From positions 1 through 12,109 of the forward strand of contig JAISYD010000072.1 in assembly GCA_031270145.1 (NCBI GenBank): a stretch of DNA of 12,109 bases. The letters run 5' to 3'. The translations under genes and the position numbers were made by a program. Below the pieces are notes generated by a model. It was not told where the DNA came from and searched no databases. It saw nothing but the letters and a program-made list of their open reading frames with translations. Origin of the DNA: Planctomycetota bacterium. GTDB lineage: Bacteria > Planctomycetota > SZUA-567. Positions 1 through 6,618 of the stretch are shown piece after piece (within the stretch, counting starts at the first letter, position 1; every line of letters starts with the position of its first letter).

Positions 1-1618
1 GGGCCTCCCGGTTGGACAATACCGTTGAGTAGAGCGGTGAAAAGCTTCCCGCCGCCAAGGCGGCGCATGACGCCCAAATTTCGGGATTGGCGGCCAGAAA
101 CGCCTTGGCCCGGGGATCCCGCTCCCATAACAGCAGAAGGTTTTCCCCCGACTTGGCGGCGTATTTTTCCGCCAGGCCAGGTTGTTTGACCGGATCCGGC
201 TTTGGCCTGCGAAGAAAGGCGCGCATAGAGTCGATATGTCCGGATCCACTCTCCGTCGATCGGGTGTTTTCAACCTCCGCCCTATAGCTCTCGAGCCATT
301 TTCCCATGACCTCTTCCAGTAAATCCTCCGGCGCCGACGCCGTGACCGCATCGTACTCCGCCATAGCCGCGGCCTCCTTGTCCTTGACGAATTCGCGCAG
401 GGCGGATTTCAGTTTTCTGAAGGACGCCCGCAAACTTTCCACCTGGGAAGAGCCAAAAACGCAAGGGAAATATTTGGCCACCGCGTCCGGCGGCGGGTGG
501 AAGCGACTGATTTCTCCATGGCGATCCAGTTTGAAGAATTTGAGCAGGTTCAGGCTGTTGGCCGGGTCCGCCTGGTCGCAATAGAATTCCATCCCGCCAT
601 GGTCCGGGTCGCGGCCACCCGAGGAAACCACCAGGCGGTAGGCGCCGTCGGTGACGGCGTAACCCTTGACCATGCCCTGTTCCGGATCGCTGTACTCGCG
701 TTGCAGGGCGAACATATTCTGGCTGAAGGCGAACTCCCTTTGCGAGCGGAAAAGATCCAGGCCGGCGAAGAGCGTGGCCGGCGCCGCCGGAGGATCGTCC
801 GGGAACAACAGACCCAGCAGGGTTGGTTTGAGATCGACCATGCTGGCCAGGCGGCTATCGATCCCCGGCTGGAAGCGGCCGGGATCGAAGATGAACATGG
901 GCGCCCAAGTGAGGCTGGCGTAGGGCGCGAGGCTATGGCAATAGCCCCGGTTAAGGCCATGGCTCCAGGGCTCGTCGCCGTGATCGCCGAAGCCGACGAT
1001 GATGGTGTCGTCCCAAAGGCCAAGCTCCGCCAAGCCGGCCAGCAACCGGTTCAGGGAGGCGTCGGCCAGGGCATAGGCGGTGCGCAGCCGCCCGGCGACG
1101 CCGCCGGCCCGATCCTTGACGGGACTGGGAAAGGCCAAATGCGGGGAATCGTCCCAAAAATAGGCGAAAAAACGCCGTCCGTCCCTTTTGGCCTCCGCCA
1201 TTTGCCGGAGCGCCTTTTCACACAGGGACGGGACATCGAAATCATTGATGAAAACATGGCGATTTTGGATGGCGCTCTCTTTTTTCCGGTAAGGATCCGC
1301 GTGAAACGTATACCAGTCATAATCGCGGCTTTGCACTATGACCCCCAGGTGCGCAAATTTCTCCGAATTGGGCGGCATGACCCTGGATATCTGGTATAGG
1401 GGGCATAAATCGCTGCCCGACGAGTCGCCATAATATAAATCCGTCACGGCCATGGTGGTGGAGGTGGCGGAGGAAAAGAAGCGGTTGAACTGCAACGACT
1501 GGGACATCAGCCGCCAGACCGTGCCCAATTCATTCCGGAATTGCCAGAGGTTGGCGCGCGAAATGCTTTCCAAGTGGAGAAGGATGACGTTTTTCCCGCT
1601 CCGGCTATTCGTAGTCAT
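1..1618 (-). CDS. Sulfatase/alkaline-phosphatase-superfamily protein, 3' end outside window
   Basis: A reading frame stays open from an ATG at 1618 to the left edge (539 codons seen, no stop), so the C-terminus is missing. Residues 10-17 (NVILLHLE) resemble the first strand of the fold, with E17 as a likely metal ligand. SATSTTMAV (50-58) holds the nucleophile position, and T54 aligns with the usual Cys/Ser of sulfatases. DDSPH (156-160) and GFGDHGDE (209-216) followed by WSHG carry metal-binding Asp/His. FYCDQADP (345-352) is the family's typical closing motif. There is no C/S-x-P-x-R formylglycine signature, so a phosphotransferase or phosphodiesterase activity (as in LtaS or phosphoethanolamine transferases) is likelier than a sulfatase. 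No signal peptide or membrane span is visible, which is unusual for such enzymes. From about residue 365 on I recognise no domain. The start overlaps the SDR stop by 14 nt, implying translational coupling. A second in-frame ATG lies at 1627. Substrate unknown. Confidence 0.85.
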   Translation of the reverse strand, partial: MTTNSRSGKNVILLHLESISRANLWQFRNELGTVWRLMSQSLQFNRFFSSATSTTMAVTDLYYGDSSGSDLCPLYQISRVMPPNSEKFAHLGVIVQSRDYDWYTFHADPYRKKESAIQNRHVFINDFDVPSLCEKALRQMAEAKRDGRRFFAYFWDDSPHLAFPSPVKDRAGGVAGRLRTAYALADASLNRLLAGLAELGLWDDTIIVGFGDHGDEPWSHGLNRGYCHSLAPYASLTWAPMFIFDPGRFQPGIDSRLASMVDLKPTLLGLLFPDDPPAAPATLFAGLDLFRSQREFAFSQNMFALQREYSDPEQGMVKGYAVTDGAYRLVVSSGGRDPDHGGMEFYCDQADPANSLNLLKFFKLDRHGEISRFHPPPDAVAKYFPCVFGSSQVESLRASFRKLKSALREFVKDKEAAAMAEYDAVTASAPEDLLEEVMGKWLESYRAEVENTRSTESGSGHIDSMRAFLRRPKPDPVKQPGLAEKYAAKSGENLLLLWERDPRAKAFLAANPEIWASCAALAAGSFSPLYSTVLSNREA

Positions 1619-2387
1619 AACCACCATCCACCGCCAATATCTGACCAGTGACATACCCTAGCCCGAGCAGGCTTTCCACCGCCAGCGCCACTTCCCCGGG
1701 CCGGGCGAAGCGGCGGAGCGAAATTTTACTCTCCACGCGCCCGCGGTGATCCGGCGCCTTGTCGTCCTGCATCGAAGTTTCGACGAACACCGGCGCGATC
1801 ACGTTGACGGTTATGCCCCGGGGAGACATCGCCTTGACCAGTTCCCGGGCGAGGAAATGCAGCCCCGCCTTGCTGGCTCCATAGGAAAAACTCATCCCGT
1901 GCGGCCTGATGCCCATCATCGATCCGATGAAAACGATCCGTCCCTCGCCATCGCGCAGGCGGCCCGCCAATTCCTGCGTCAGGAAAAAGGGAACCGTCAA
2001 ATTGGTCGCGAGGACGCGTTCCCAGCCTTCCGGCGCCACCTTCCCGAACGGCGTCTTGTCGGTGACGCCGACATTGGGAACCAGGTAATGCAATACCCCG
2101 CCCGCCCCGTCCACCGCCGCCACCAGGGGCCCTATCCCGTCGAGGCGGGAAAGATCCGCCTTGACCAGGGTCAGCCTGGCCGCCAACTCCCCCAACCCGA
2201 CCCTAGCCGTCTCGGCCGCCGCTTCGTCGTGCCCGTAATTGCCGATCACCCGGCAACCGCGCCGCAACAGCATCCGGGCCACCGCCAAGCCTATGCCCTT
2301 GGTGGATCCGGTCACCAGGGCCAGGGCGGGCGGAGCGGCGCCGGATGCGCTGGAGTCAAAACCGGACAATGCCGCCGCCCCCGCCAA
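1605..2387 (-). CDS. Short-chain dehydrogenase/reductase (FabG-like SDR)
   Basis: A 260-aa classical SDR that uses NAD(P)H to reduce or oxidise a carbonyl/alcohol in the cytoplasm. The nucleotide-binding motif TGSTKGIG is at 26-33. The catalytic tetrad is N129, S156, Y169 and K173 (YGASK). IAPVFVETSM (198-207) and LAVDGGY (251-257) are typical of the 3-oxoacyl-ACP reductase-like group. The usual NNAG motif is replaced by PNVG (104-107). The start is a TTG at 2387, because an in-frame stop lies nine codons upstream and no ATG is available. A GGGGAGG ribosome site (2398-2404) sits 10 nt ahead. The N-terminus is about 18 residues longer than usual and Ala/Ser/Gly-rich, so an internal TTG at codon 8 is possible. 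It is the first gene of an operon with the sulfatase-like gene, driven by the promoter at 2453-2482. The substrate cannot be deduced; FabG-type annotation alone does not prove a role in fatty-acid synthesis. Confidence 0.9.
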   Translation of the reverse strand: MAGAAALSGFDSSASGAAPPALALVTGSTKGIGLAVARMLLRRGCRVIGNYGHDEAAAETARVGLGELAARLTLVKADLSRLDGIGPLVAAVDGAGGVLHYLVPNVGVTDKTPFGKVAPEGWERVLATNLTVPFFLTQELAGRLRDGEGRIVFIGSMMGIRPHGMSFSYGASKAGLHFLARELVKAMSPRGITVNVIAPVFVETSMQDDKAPDHRGRVESKISLRRFARPGEVALAVESLLGLGYVTGQILAVDGGYDYE

Positions 2388-2452
2388 CCATGCCGCGCCT
2401 CCCCATAACCGTTATCGGACATGCCGCCGCGCCCTTGAGCGGCCCGCAAGCA

Positions 2453-2482
2453 AACATACCATACGCGCCGGCTCAATGTCAA
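2453..2482 (-). promoter_or_regulatory. Sigma70-type promoter for the SDR/sulfatase operon
   Basis: Read on the minus strand, TTGACA (2482-2477, perfect -35) is followed after 18 bp by TATGTT (2458-2453, -10). Transcription would start near 2446, giving a leader of roughly 58 nt before the TTG start at 2387. The same -35/-10 pair recurs upstream of the nucleotidyltransferase gene at 11177-11205. Confidence 0.65.
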
Positions 2483-2502
2483 CCGTAAAAACCGCGCTCC
2501 CC

Positions 2503-2522
2503 CGCGTTTTCGGCCAAACGCG
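2503..2522. promoter_or_regulatory. Dyad centred between divergent promoters (candidate operator)
   Basis: CGCGTTT (2503-2509) and AAACGCG (2516-2522) form a perfect 7-bp inverted repeat with a 6-bp spacer. It lies exactly 20 bp from the -35 box of each divergent promoter (2482 and 2543). A second, overlapping imperfect repeat (CGCG at 2493-2496 with CGCG at 2503-2506, flanked by A and T runs) could compete with it. A regulator controlling both operons is inference; no regulator gene is present in the window. Confidence 0.35.
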
Positions 2523-2542
2523 CGACATTCGGATTTTTTGAC

Positions 2543-2571
2543 TGGACAGGATTCCCGGCGGCCGGTAAAAT
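2543..2571 (+). promoter_or_regulatory. Sigma70-type promoter for the TRAP operon
   Basis: TGGACA (2543-2548, 5 of 6 to consensus) is separated by 17 bp from TAAAAT (2566-2571, 5 of 6). Transcription would begin around 2578, leaving a leader of about 90 nt before dctQ. The early leader has a short symmetrical element, GGGAA-A-TTCCC (2582-2592), which could be an operator or chance. Confidence 0.55.
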
Positions 2572-2666
2572 TCGTCGCTTGGGGAAATTCCCGCTGGCCA
2601 AAGCGCAAAAAATCCACGCGCCGGCGTCAATCTCGGCAAAACGCGACCAACAATGGAGAACCGCCC

Positions 2667-3158
2667 ATGGCCTCAATCATCGACAAAACCTACAAAGCGT
2701 TGTGTTTCATCGTGGTGGTCTGCCTGGCCGCGATGACCGCCATGGTGTTCACCAACACCTTCCTGCGCTACACTTTCAAATTCAGCATAATATCAAGCGA
2801 GGAGTTGAGCCGCTTCCTCTTCGTCTGGATGATTTTCTGCGGCGGCATCATCGCCATGGCGGACGGCATACACATCAGGGTGGATCTCCTCACCGCGCGC
2901 CTTCCCAAAAAAGCGCGGACAATCCTGGAGGCCATCGTCGACTTCCTCATGATGACGGTGTGCGCCATCCTGGCCTACGGCGGCTATGTCCAGACCTCCA
3001 TCAACCTCACCAATTACGCCCCGGCGACCAATGTGCCGCTGGGCTACGTCTACTCCTCGGTAATCATCTCCGGGGTAGGCATGTGCCTTATCTGCCTGGT
3101 TCGCTGCGCCAGGGTCTTCATCCCGGGCCAAGCCAACAAGGGGGGGGCCAACTCATGA
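2667..3158 (+). CDS. dctQ: TRAP transporter small membrane subunit (DctQ)
   Basis: A 163-aa four-helix membrane protein, the small subunit of a tripartite ATP-independent periplasmic transporter. It pairs with DctM in the inner membrane and supports docking of the periplasmic binding protein. Hydrophobic segments lie at about 11-33, 48-66, 86-107 and 127-148. The family signature is seen at 44-60 (EELSRFLFVWMIFCGG), and the following IRVDLL matches the usual H-I-R/G-V-D segment. The ATG at 2667 is chosen because GGAGAA (2655-2660) stands 6 nt upstream and the hydrophobic part begins about 10 residues later. The same frame opens upstream at 2538, but the added 43 residues are basic, unlike the family, and begin upstream of the predicted transcription start. 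It is the first gene of dctQ-dctM-dctP, and its stop overlaps the dctM start (ATGA). It is the least conserved TRAP subunit, so the family call rests on topology, motif and context together. Confidence 0.93.
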   Translation: MASIIDKTYKALCFIVVVCLAAMTAMVFTNTFLRYTFKFSIISSEELSRFLFVWMIFCGGIIAMADGIHIRVDLLTARLPKKARTILEAIVDFLMMTVCAILAYGGYVQTSINLTNYAPATNVPLGYVYSSVIISGVGMCLICLVRCARVFIPGQANKGGANS

Positions 3159-4435
3159 CTCTAGTCATTTTCGTGACCCTGCTGCTTGTCTGCATCCTGA
3201 TTGGCATCCCCATCGCCTTCGCCCTGCTGGTGTCCAGCCTGGGCCTGATGATCCACCTCGACATGTTCAACCTCAACCTCATAGCCGAGGTGGCGCTGAA
3301 CGGCGCCAACAACTTCACCATGCTCGCCGTACCCTTCTTCATCGTAGCCGGGGAAATCATGAACACCGGCGGCCTGGCCTGGCGCATCGTCGACATCCCG
3401 CTGAAGTTCTTCGGCCACCGCCGGGGCGGACTCGGCTACGTCGCCATCTGCGCCACCATCATCATGGCCAGCCTGTCCGGCGCCGCCGTGGCCGACACCG
3501 CCGCCGTGGCGGCCCTGCTCATCCCCATGATGAACAAAGCCGGCTATCCGCTGCGCACCTCGGCCGGAATGATCGCGGCCGGCGGCATCCTCGCGCCCAT
3601 CATCCCGCCCTCCATGCCCTTCATCATCTACGGCGTGGCGGCCAACCTCTCCATCTCCAAACTGTTCTTCTCCGGCATCGTGCCCGGTCTCATCATGGGC
3701 ATCGCCCTGCTGATCACCTGGTCGTTCCACTGCCGCAACCTGAACGTGACGGCGACCCGGAAATCGACCCGGCAGGAGATAGTCGCCACCCTGCGGGGCA
3801 GCGTTTGGGCGCTGATGCTGCCGGTGATCATCATCGGCGGCTTCCGCCTGGGCTGGTTCACCGCCACCGAGGCGGGAGCGGTGGCGGCGGTCTACGCCTT
3901 CATCGTCGCCAAGTTCATCTACCGCGAACTCAAATGGAACATGGTGTACGGCATCCTCCTGTCGGCCTGCCGGACCGTGGCCGTGGTGCTCTTCCTGTTC
4001 GCCGCGTCGTCCGTCACCGGCTACCTCATCACCCTGGCCCAGATCCCGGACCAGCTCCTCGAACTCCTGGAGCCGCTAATCCATTCCAAAACCACCCTGA
4101 TCATCGTCATCATGGCGGTGAACCTGCTGGTCGGCATGGTCATGGATCTGCCGCCCATGATCCTCATCATGATCCCGATCCTCACCCCGGTGCTTAACGC
4201 CGCCCGCATCGATCCCTATTATTTCGCCCTGTTGTTCATGGTGAACGGCTGCATCGGGCTCATCACCCCGCCGGTCGGCAACGCCCTGAACGCCGTGTCC
4301 GGGGTGGCCAAAGTGCCGTTCGTGCAGGCGGCGCGGGGGGTGCTGCCATTCCTGGCCACCCATATCGTCATGCTGGCGGTGTTCATTGCCTTCCCGCAAC
4401 TGGTCACGGCGCCTCTGCGCTGGTTTTTCCGTTAG
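3155..4435 (+). CDS. dctM: TRAP transporter large membrane subunit (DctM)
   Basis: A 426-aa polytopic membrane protein of the normal DctM length, the sodium-driven translocating subunit of the TRAP transporter. It is hydrophobic throughout, with the family's two pseudo-repeats. The first includes FTMLAVPFFIVAGEIM and SLSGAAVADTAAVAALL, and ends in ILAPIIPPSMPFIIYG (around residues 145-160). The second ends in GLITPPVGNALNAVSG (around 367-383). These Pro-containing re-entrant motifs are typical of the transport core. The ATG at 3155 overlaps the dctQ stop by four bases and follows a G-rich run (about 3140-3147), which serves as the ribosome site and suggests coupled translation. Downstream, a 71-nt gap with a hairpin separates it from dctP. 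Substrate specificity is not set by this subunit. The identification is secure. Confidence 0.97.
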   Translation: MTLVIFVTLLLVCILIGIPIAFALLVSSLGLMIHLDMFNLNLIAEVALNGANNFTMLAVPFFIVAGEIMNTGGLAWRIVDIPLKFFGHRRGGLGYVAICATIIMASLSGAAVADTAAVAALLIPMMNKAGYPLRTSAGMIAAGGILAPIIPPSMPFIIYGVAANLSISKLFFSGIVPGLIMGIALLITWSFHCRNLNVTATRKSTRQEIVATLRGSVWALMLPVIIIGGFRLGWFTATEAGAVAAVYAFIVAKFIYRELKWNMVYGILLSACRTVAVVLFLFAASSVTGYLITLAQIPDQLLELLEPLIHSKTTLIIVIMAVNLLVGMVMDLPPMILIMIPILTPVLNAARIDPYYFALLFMVNGCIGLITPPVGNALNAVSGVAKVPFVQAARGVLPFLATHIVMLAVFIAFPQLVTAPLRWFFR

Positions 4436-4442
4436 GGACAGT

Positions 4443-4482
4443 CCCGCCCCCGGCGGCGGCTTGGCGCCTCCGCCGGAACGGG
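4443..4482 (+). promoter_or_regulatory. GC-rich intercistronic hairpin between dctM and dctP
   Basis: CCGGCGG (4450-4456) pairs perfectly with CCGCCGG (4470-4476), extended by an outer CCCG/CGGG (4443-4446 with 4479-4482) across small internal loops. No T run follows, so it is not a classical terminator. In operons with a binding-protein gene, such hairpins often stabilise mRNA ends and allow unequal expression; that role here is inference. Confidence 0.45.
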
Positions 4483-4506
4483 AATATTTGAGACAGGAGA
4501 CAGAGT

Positions 4507-5490
4507 ATGCGTAAATTGTTGCTGTTGACGGCGGCGCTGGCCCTCGCGGCCTTCCTGGCGCCATCCGGGGAAAAAGTCAACATCCGCTTCGCCATCGAGA
4601 CATCCCGTACGGATTCCCAGTACCACGGGGCGCAGGTATTCGCCAAGCACGTCTCGGACAACACCAACGGCGCCGTAACCATCCAGCTCTTCCCCGACAG
4701 CGTCCTCGGCGGCACCGACTCCCAAATCGGCCAGGTCAAGAGCGGCACCCTCGACATCACCCTTTCCGGTTCCGGCAACTTCGCCGGCATGATCCCATCC
4801 CTGAACGTCTTCGACGTGCCCTTCCTCTTCCGCGACTATGATCACGTCGACAAGGTCATGGACGGCCCCATCGGCCGCGCCATCATGGACGACGCCGAGA
4901 CCCAGGGCTTCAAGGGCATGTCGCTGTGGGAAAACGGCTTCCGCGCCCTCACCAACCGCCGGAATCCGGCCCGCACGCCCGATGACGTCAAGGGCCTGAA
5001 GATCCGCGTCCCCGGCATGCCCATGCATGTCGAGTGCTGGCGGCTGCTGGGCGCCAACCCCGTCCCCATGAACTATTCCGAAGTGTTCACCGCCCTGGAG
5101 ACCGGCACCATCGACGCCCAGGATCATCCCATCCCCATCGCCTATTCCTCCCGCTTCTACGAAGCGCAGAAATACCTCTCCGTCTCCAACCACGCCTACA
5201 CGCCGCTCCTCCTGGTCATGAACCTGAATCGCTTCAAGTCCTTCACCCCGGATCAACAGAAGATCATTATGGAAGGCGCCCACCTCGGCGCCCTGGCCCA
5301 ACGCAAATTCGCCCGCGACAATGTGGACAAATACATCGAGGAAATTAAGGATTACGGGCTGGAGGTCATCTACGCCAAGGAAATCGACATGAAGCCGTGG
5401 GCGGACAAGGTCATGCCCGGCATGATCGCCTTCATCGAAAAAATCCCCGAGGCCATCAAATACCTGGAGCCGATCCGCAACAGCAAATGA
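4507..5490 (+). CDS. dctP: TRAP transporter solute-binding protein (DctP family)
   Basis: A 327-aa periplasmic binding protein that captures the substrate and delivers it to DctQM. Residues 1-20 form a Sec-type leader (MRKLLLLTAA then Ala/Leu-rich, ending near LAPSG). The mature part has family motifs: FAIETSRTDSQYHGA near 28-42, NGAVTIQLFPDSVLGG at 54-69, and LKIRVPG at 164-170. R167 there is the arginine that in DctP/SiaP proteins salt-bridges the substrate carboxylate. GTIDAQDHP (200-208) matches the usual G-x-x-D-x-Q-E/D-x-P segment. The substrate is therefore very probably an organic acid, but which one (dicarboxylate, sugar acid, keto acid) cannot be told. The ATG at 4507 follows AGGAGA (4495-4500) with a 6-nt spacer. 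The gene is last in the operon, whereas in many TRAP operons the P gene comes first. It is followed by a strong hairpin at 5522-5551. Confidence 0.95.
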   Translation: MRKLLLLTAALALAAFLAPSGEKVNIRFAIETSRTDSQYHGAQVFAKHVSDNTNGAVTIQLFPDSVLGGTDSQIGQVKSGTLDITLSGSGNFAGMIPSLNVFDVPFLFRDYDHVDKVMDGPIGRAIMDDAETQGFKGMSLWENGFRALTNRRNPARTPDDVKGLKIRVPGMPMHVECWRLLGANPVPMNYSEVFTALETGTIDAQDHPIPIAYSSRFYEAQKYLSVSNHAYTPLLLVMNLNRFKSFTPDQQKIIMEGAHLGALAQRKFARDNVDKYIEEIKDYGLEVIYAKEIDMKPWADKVMPGMIAFIEKIPEAIKYLEPIRNSK

Positions 5491-5493
5491 CCC

Positions 5494-5523
5494 TTGACCG
5501 GCGAAGTTCCCGCATTTTATAGA
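5494..5523 (+). promoter_or_regulatory. Possible promoter for the dehydrogenase-miaA gene run
   Basis: TTGACC (5494-5499, 5 of 6) stands 18 bp before TATAGA (5518-5523, 4 of 6), starting four bases after the dctP stop. If used, transcription would begin inside the hairpin that follows, placing a strong stem at the 5' end of the message. This is weaker than the other promoters called here. Confidence 0.3.
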
Positions 5524-5551
5524 AGGGGGGGCGGCTGGCCGCCCCCCCTTC
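5522..5551 (+). terminator. Strong perfect hairpin after dctP (terminator-like, no T run)
   Basis: GAAGGGGGGGCGGC (5522-5535) is exactly complementary to GCCGCCCCCCCTTC (5538-5551), giving 14 consecutive pairs with a 2-nt apex. The 3' side continues CAGGCC, so the U tract of an intrinsic terminator is missing on this strand and also on the other. It probably ends or protects the 3' end of the TRAP message, or separates it from the dehydrogenase gene. Confidence 0.5.
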
Positions 5552-5578
5552 CAGGCCAAACGGAAAGGACGGCGCAAC

Positions 5579-6580
5579 GTGAAAAAGAAAGTCATGATCA
5601 GCTTTTGGATACCGCCGGAGGTCGAGGCGGTTCTGGGCGGCGACATCGAGGCGGTTTACCCGAAACCGGAGGTTACCGGCGTCTACACGCGCGACGAGTT
5701 GAAAAAGCTGCTGCCGGAGATGGAGGCGGTGGTCCTGAGCGGCGAGAAATTCGATCGAGAGATGATAGACCTTGGCGTCAAGCTGAAGGCCATCGGCCGG
5801 AACGGGGTGGGTTGCGACGCGGTCGACTGCGAGTACGCGGCGAAACAAGGCATCGCGGTGGTCAATTCGCCCACGGCGGTGACCCAGCCCACGGCGGAGC
5901 TCACCATCGGCATCATGCTGGACGTCGCCCGCCGCCTCACCTTCCTCGACAAAAAGCTGCGCCTTGATCGGAAATGCGTCTCCCGCCCCTCCTACGAGAC
6001 GCTTTCCACCAACCTCTTCGGCAAGACCCTGGGCATCATCGGCTACGGCCGGATCGGCAAGGCGGTAGGCGTCAAGGCGCACGGCCTGGGCATGCGGATC
6101 ATCTACGCCGATCCCATCCCCGCCCCCGACGCGGTCGAAATAGCGGTCGGCGCCCGCCGGGTTTCCCACGAGGAACTGTTCCGGACCGCCGACTTCGTCA
6201 CCATTCACACCCCCTATTTCCAGGCCAACCACCACCTGGTCAACGAAAAGACCCTGGCCCTCATGAAGCCCTCCGCCTACCTAATCAACGCCTCGCGCGG
6301 CAAAATGGTCGACGAGGCCGCTCTGGTCAAGGCGCTGAAAAGCCAAGCCATCAAGGGAGCGGCCCTGGACGTCTACGAGATGGAGCCGGATATCGATCCC
6401 GGCCTTATCGATCTGGAAAACGTGGTGCTGGTCCCGCACATCGGCACCTGGACCTATGACGCGCGAGTGGCCATGATGCATGAAACCCTGACCGGCGTCC
6501 GGGAATATCTCGCCGGCAAGACCCCGGGCAATATTTTCAACCAGGACGAACTGGACAAATACGGGGCGAAGCGGAAATGA
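5579..6580 (+). CDS. D-isomer-specific 2-hydroxyacid dehydrogenase
   Basis: A 333-aa cytoplasmic NAD-dependent dehydrogenase that interconverts a D-2-hydroxy acid and its 2-keto acid. The Rossmann motif GYGRIG is at 155-160. D178 (YADP) at the end of the second strand favours NAD over NADP. The catalytic residues are R240 (NASRG), E269 (LDVYEMEP) and H287 (VPHIG). RNGVGCDAVD (74-83) is the usual substrate-loop region. There is no ACT domain, so a regulated PGDH type is excluded, but glyoxylate/hydroxypyruvate reductase-like, D-lactate or phosphonate/sugar-acid dehydrogenases all remain possible. The start is a GTG at 5579 with GGAAAGGA (5562-5569) 9 nt upstream. It follows the TRAP genes on the same strand with only the hairpin between, which suggests it acts on the imported acid. 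It also leads a tight run continuing into the hydrolase, argJ and miaA. Confidence 0.93.
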   Translation: MKKKVMISFWIPPEVEAVLGGDIEAVYPKPEVTGVYTRDELKKLLPEMEAVVLSGEKFDREMIDLGVKLKAIGRNGVGCDAVDCEYAAKQGIAVVNSPTAVTQPTAELTIGIMLDVARRLTFLDKKLRLDRKCVSRPSYETLSTNLFGKTLGIIGYGRIGKAVGVKAHGLGMRIIYADPIPAPDAVEIAVGARRVSHEELFRTADFVTIHTPYFQANHHLVNEKTLALMKPSAYLINASRGKMVDEAALVKALKSQAIKGAALDVYEMEPDIDPGLIDLENVVLVPHIGTWTYDARVAMMHETLTGVREYLAGKTPGNIFNQDELDKYGAKRK

Positions 6581-6618
6581 CCCGCCCCCGTTCCAGCCTT
6601 GAGAGGAGAGCATCCGCC

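Noticed and set aside
497..1399. Long plus-strand open frame (300 codons) opposite the sulfatase-like gene
   Set aside because: It is antisense to a frame with clear catalytic motifs; its translation is Gly/Ala/Arg-rich without motifs, as expected for the mirror of a GC-rich gene.
2538..2666. N-terminal extension of DctQ by 43 residues
   Set aside because: The extra part is Arg/Lys-rich and unlike the family, contains the predicted promoter region, and the ATG at 2667 has a proper ribosome site.
4432..5646. 404-codon minus-strand open frame over dctP
   Set aside because: The plus strand encodes an unmistakable DctP with leader peptide and binding Arg; the antisense translation has no family features and crosses the intercistronic hairpins.
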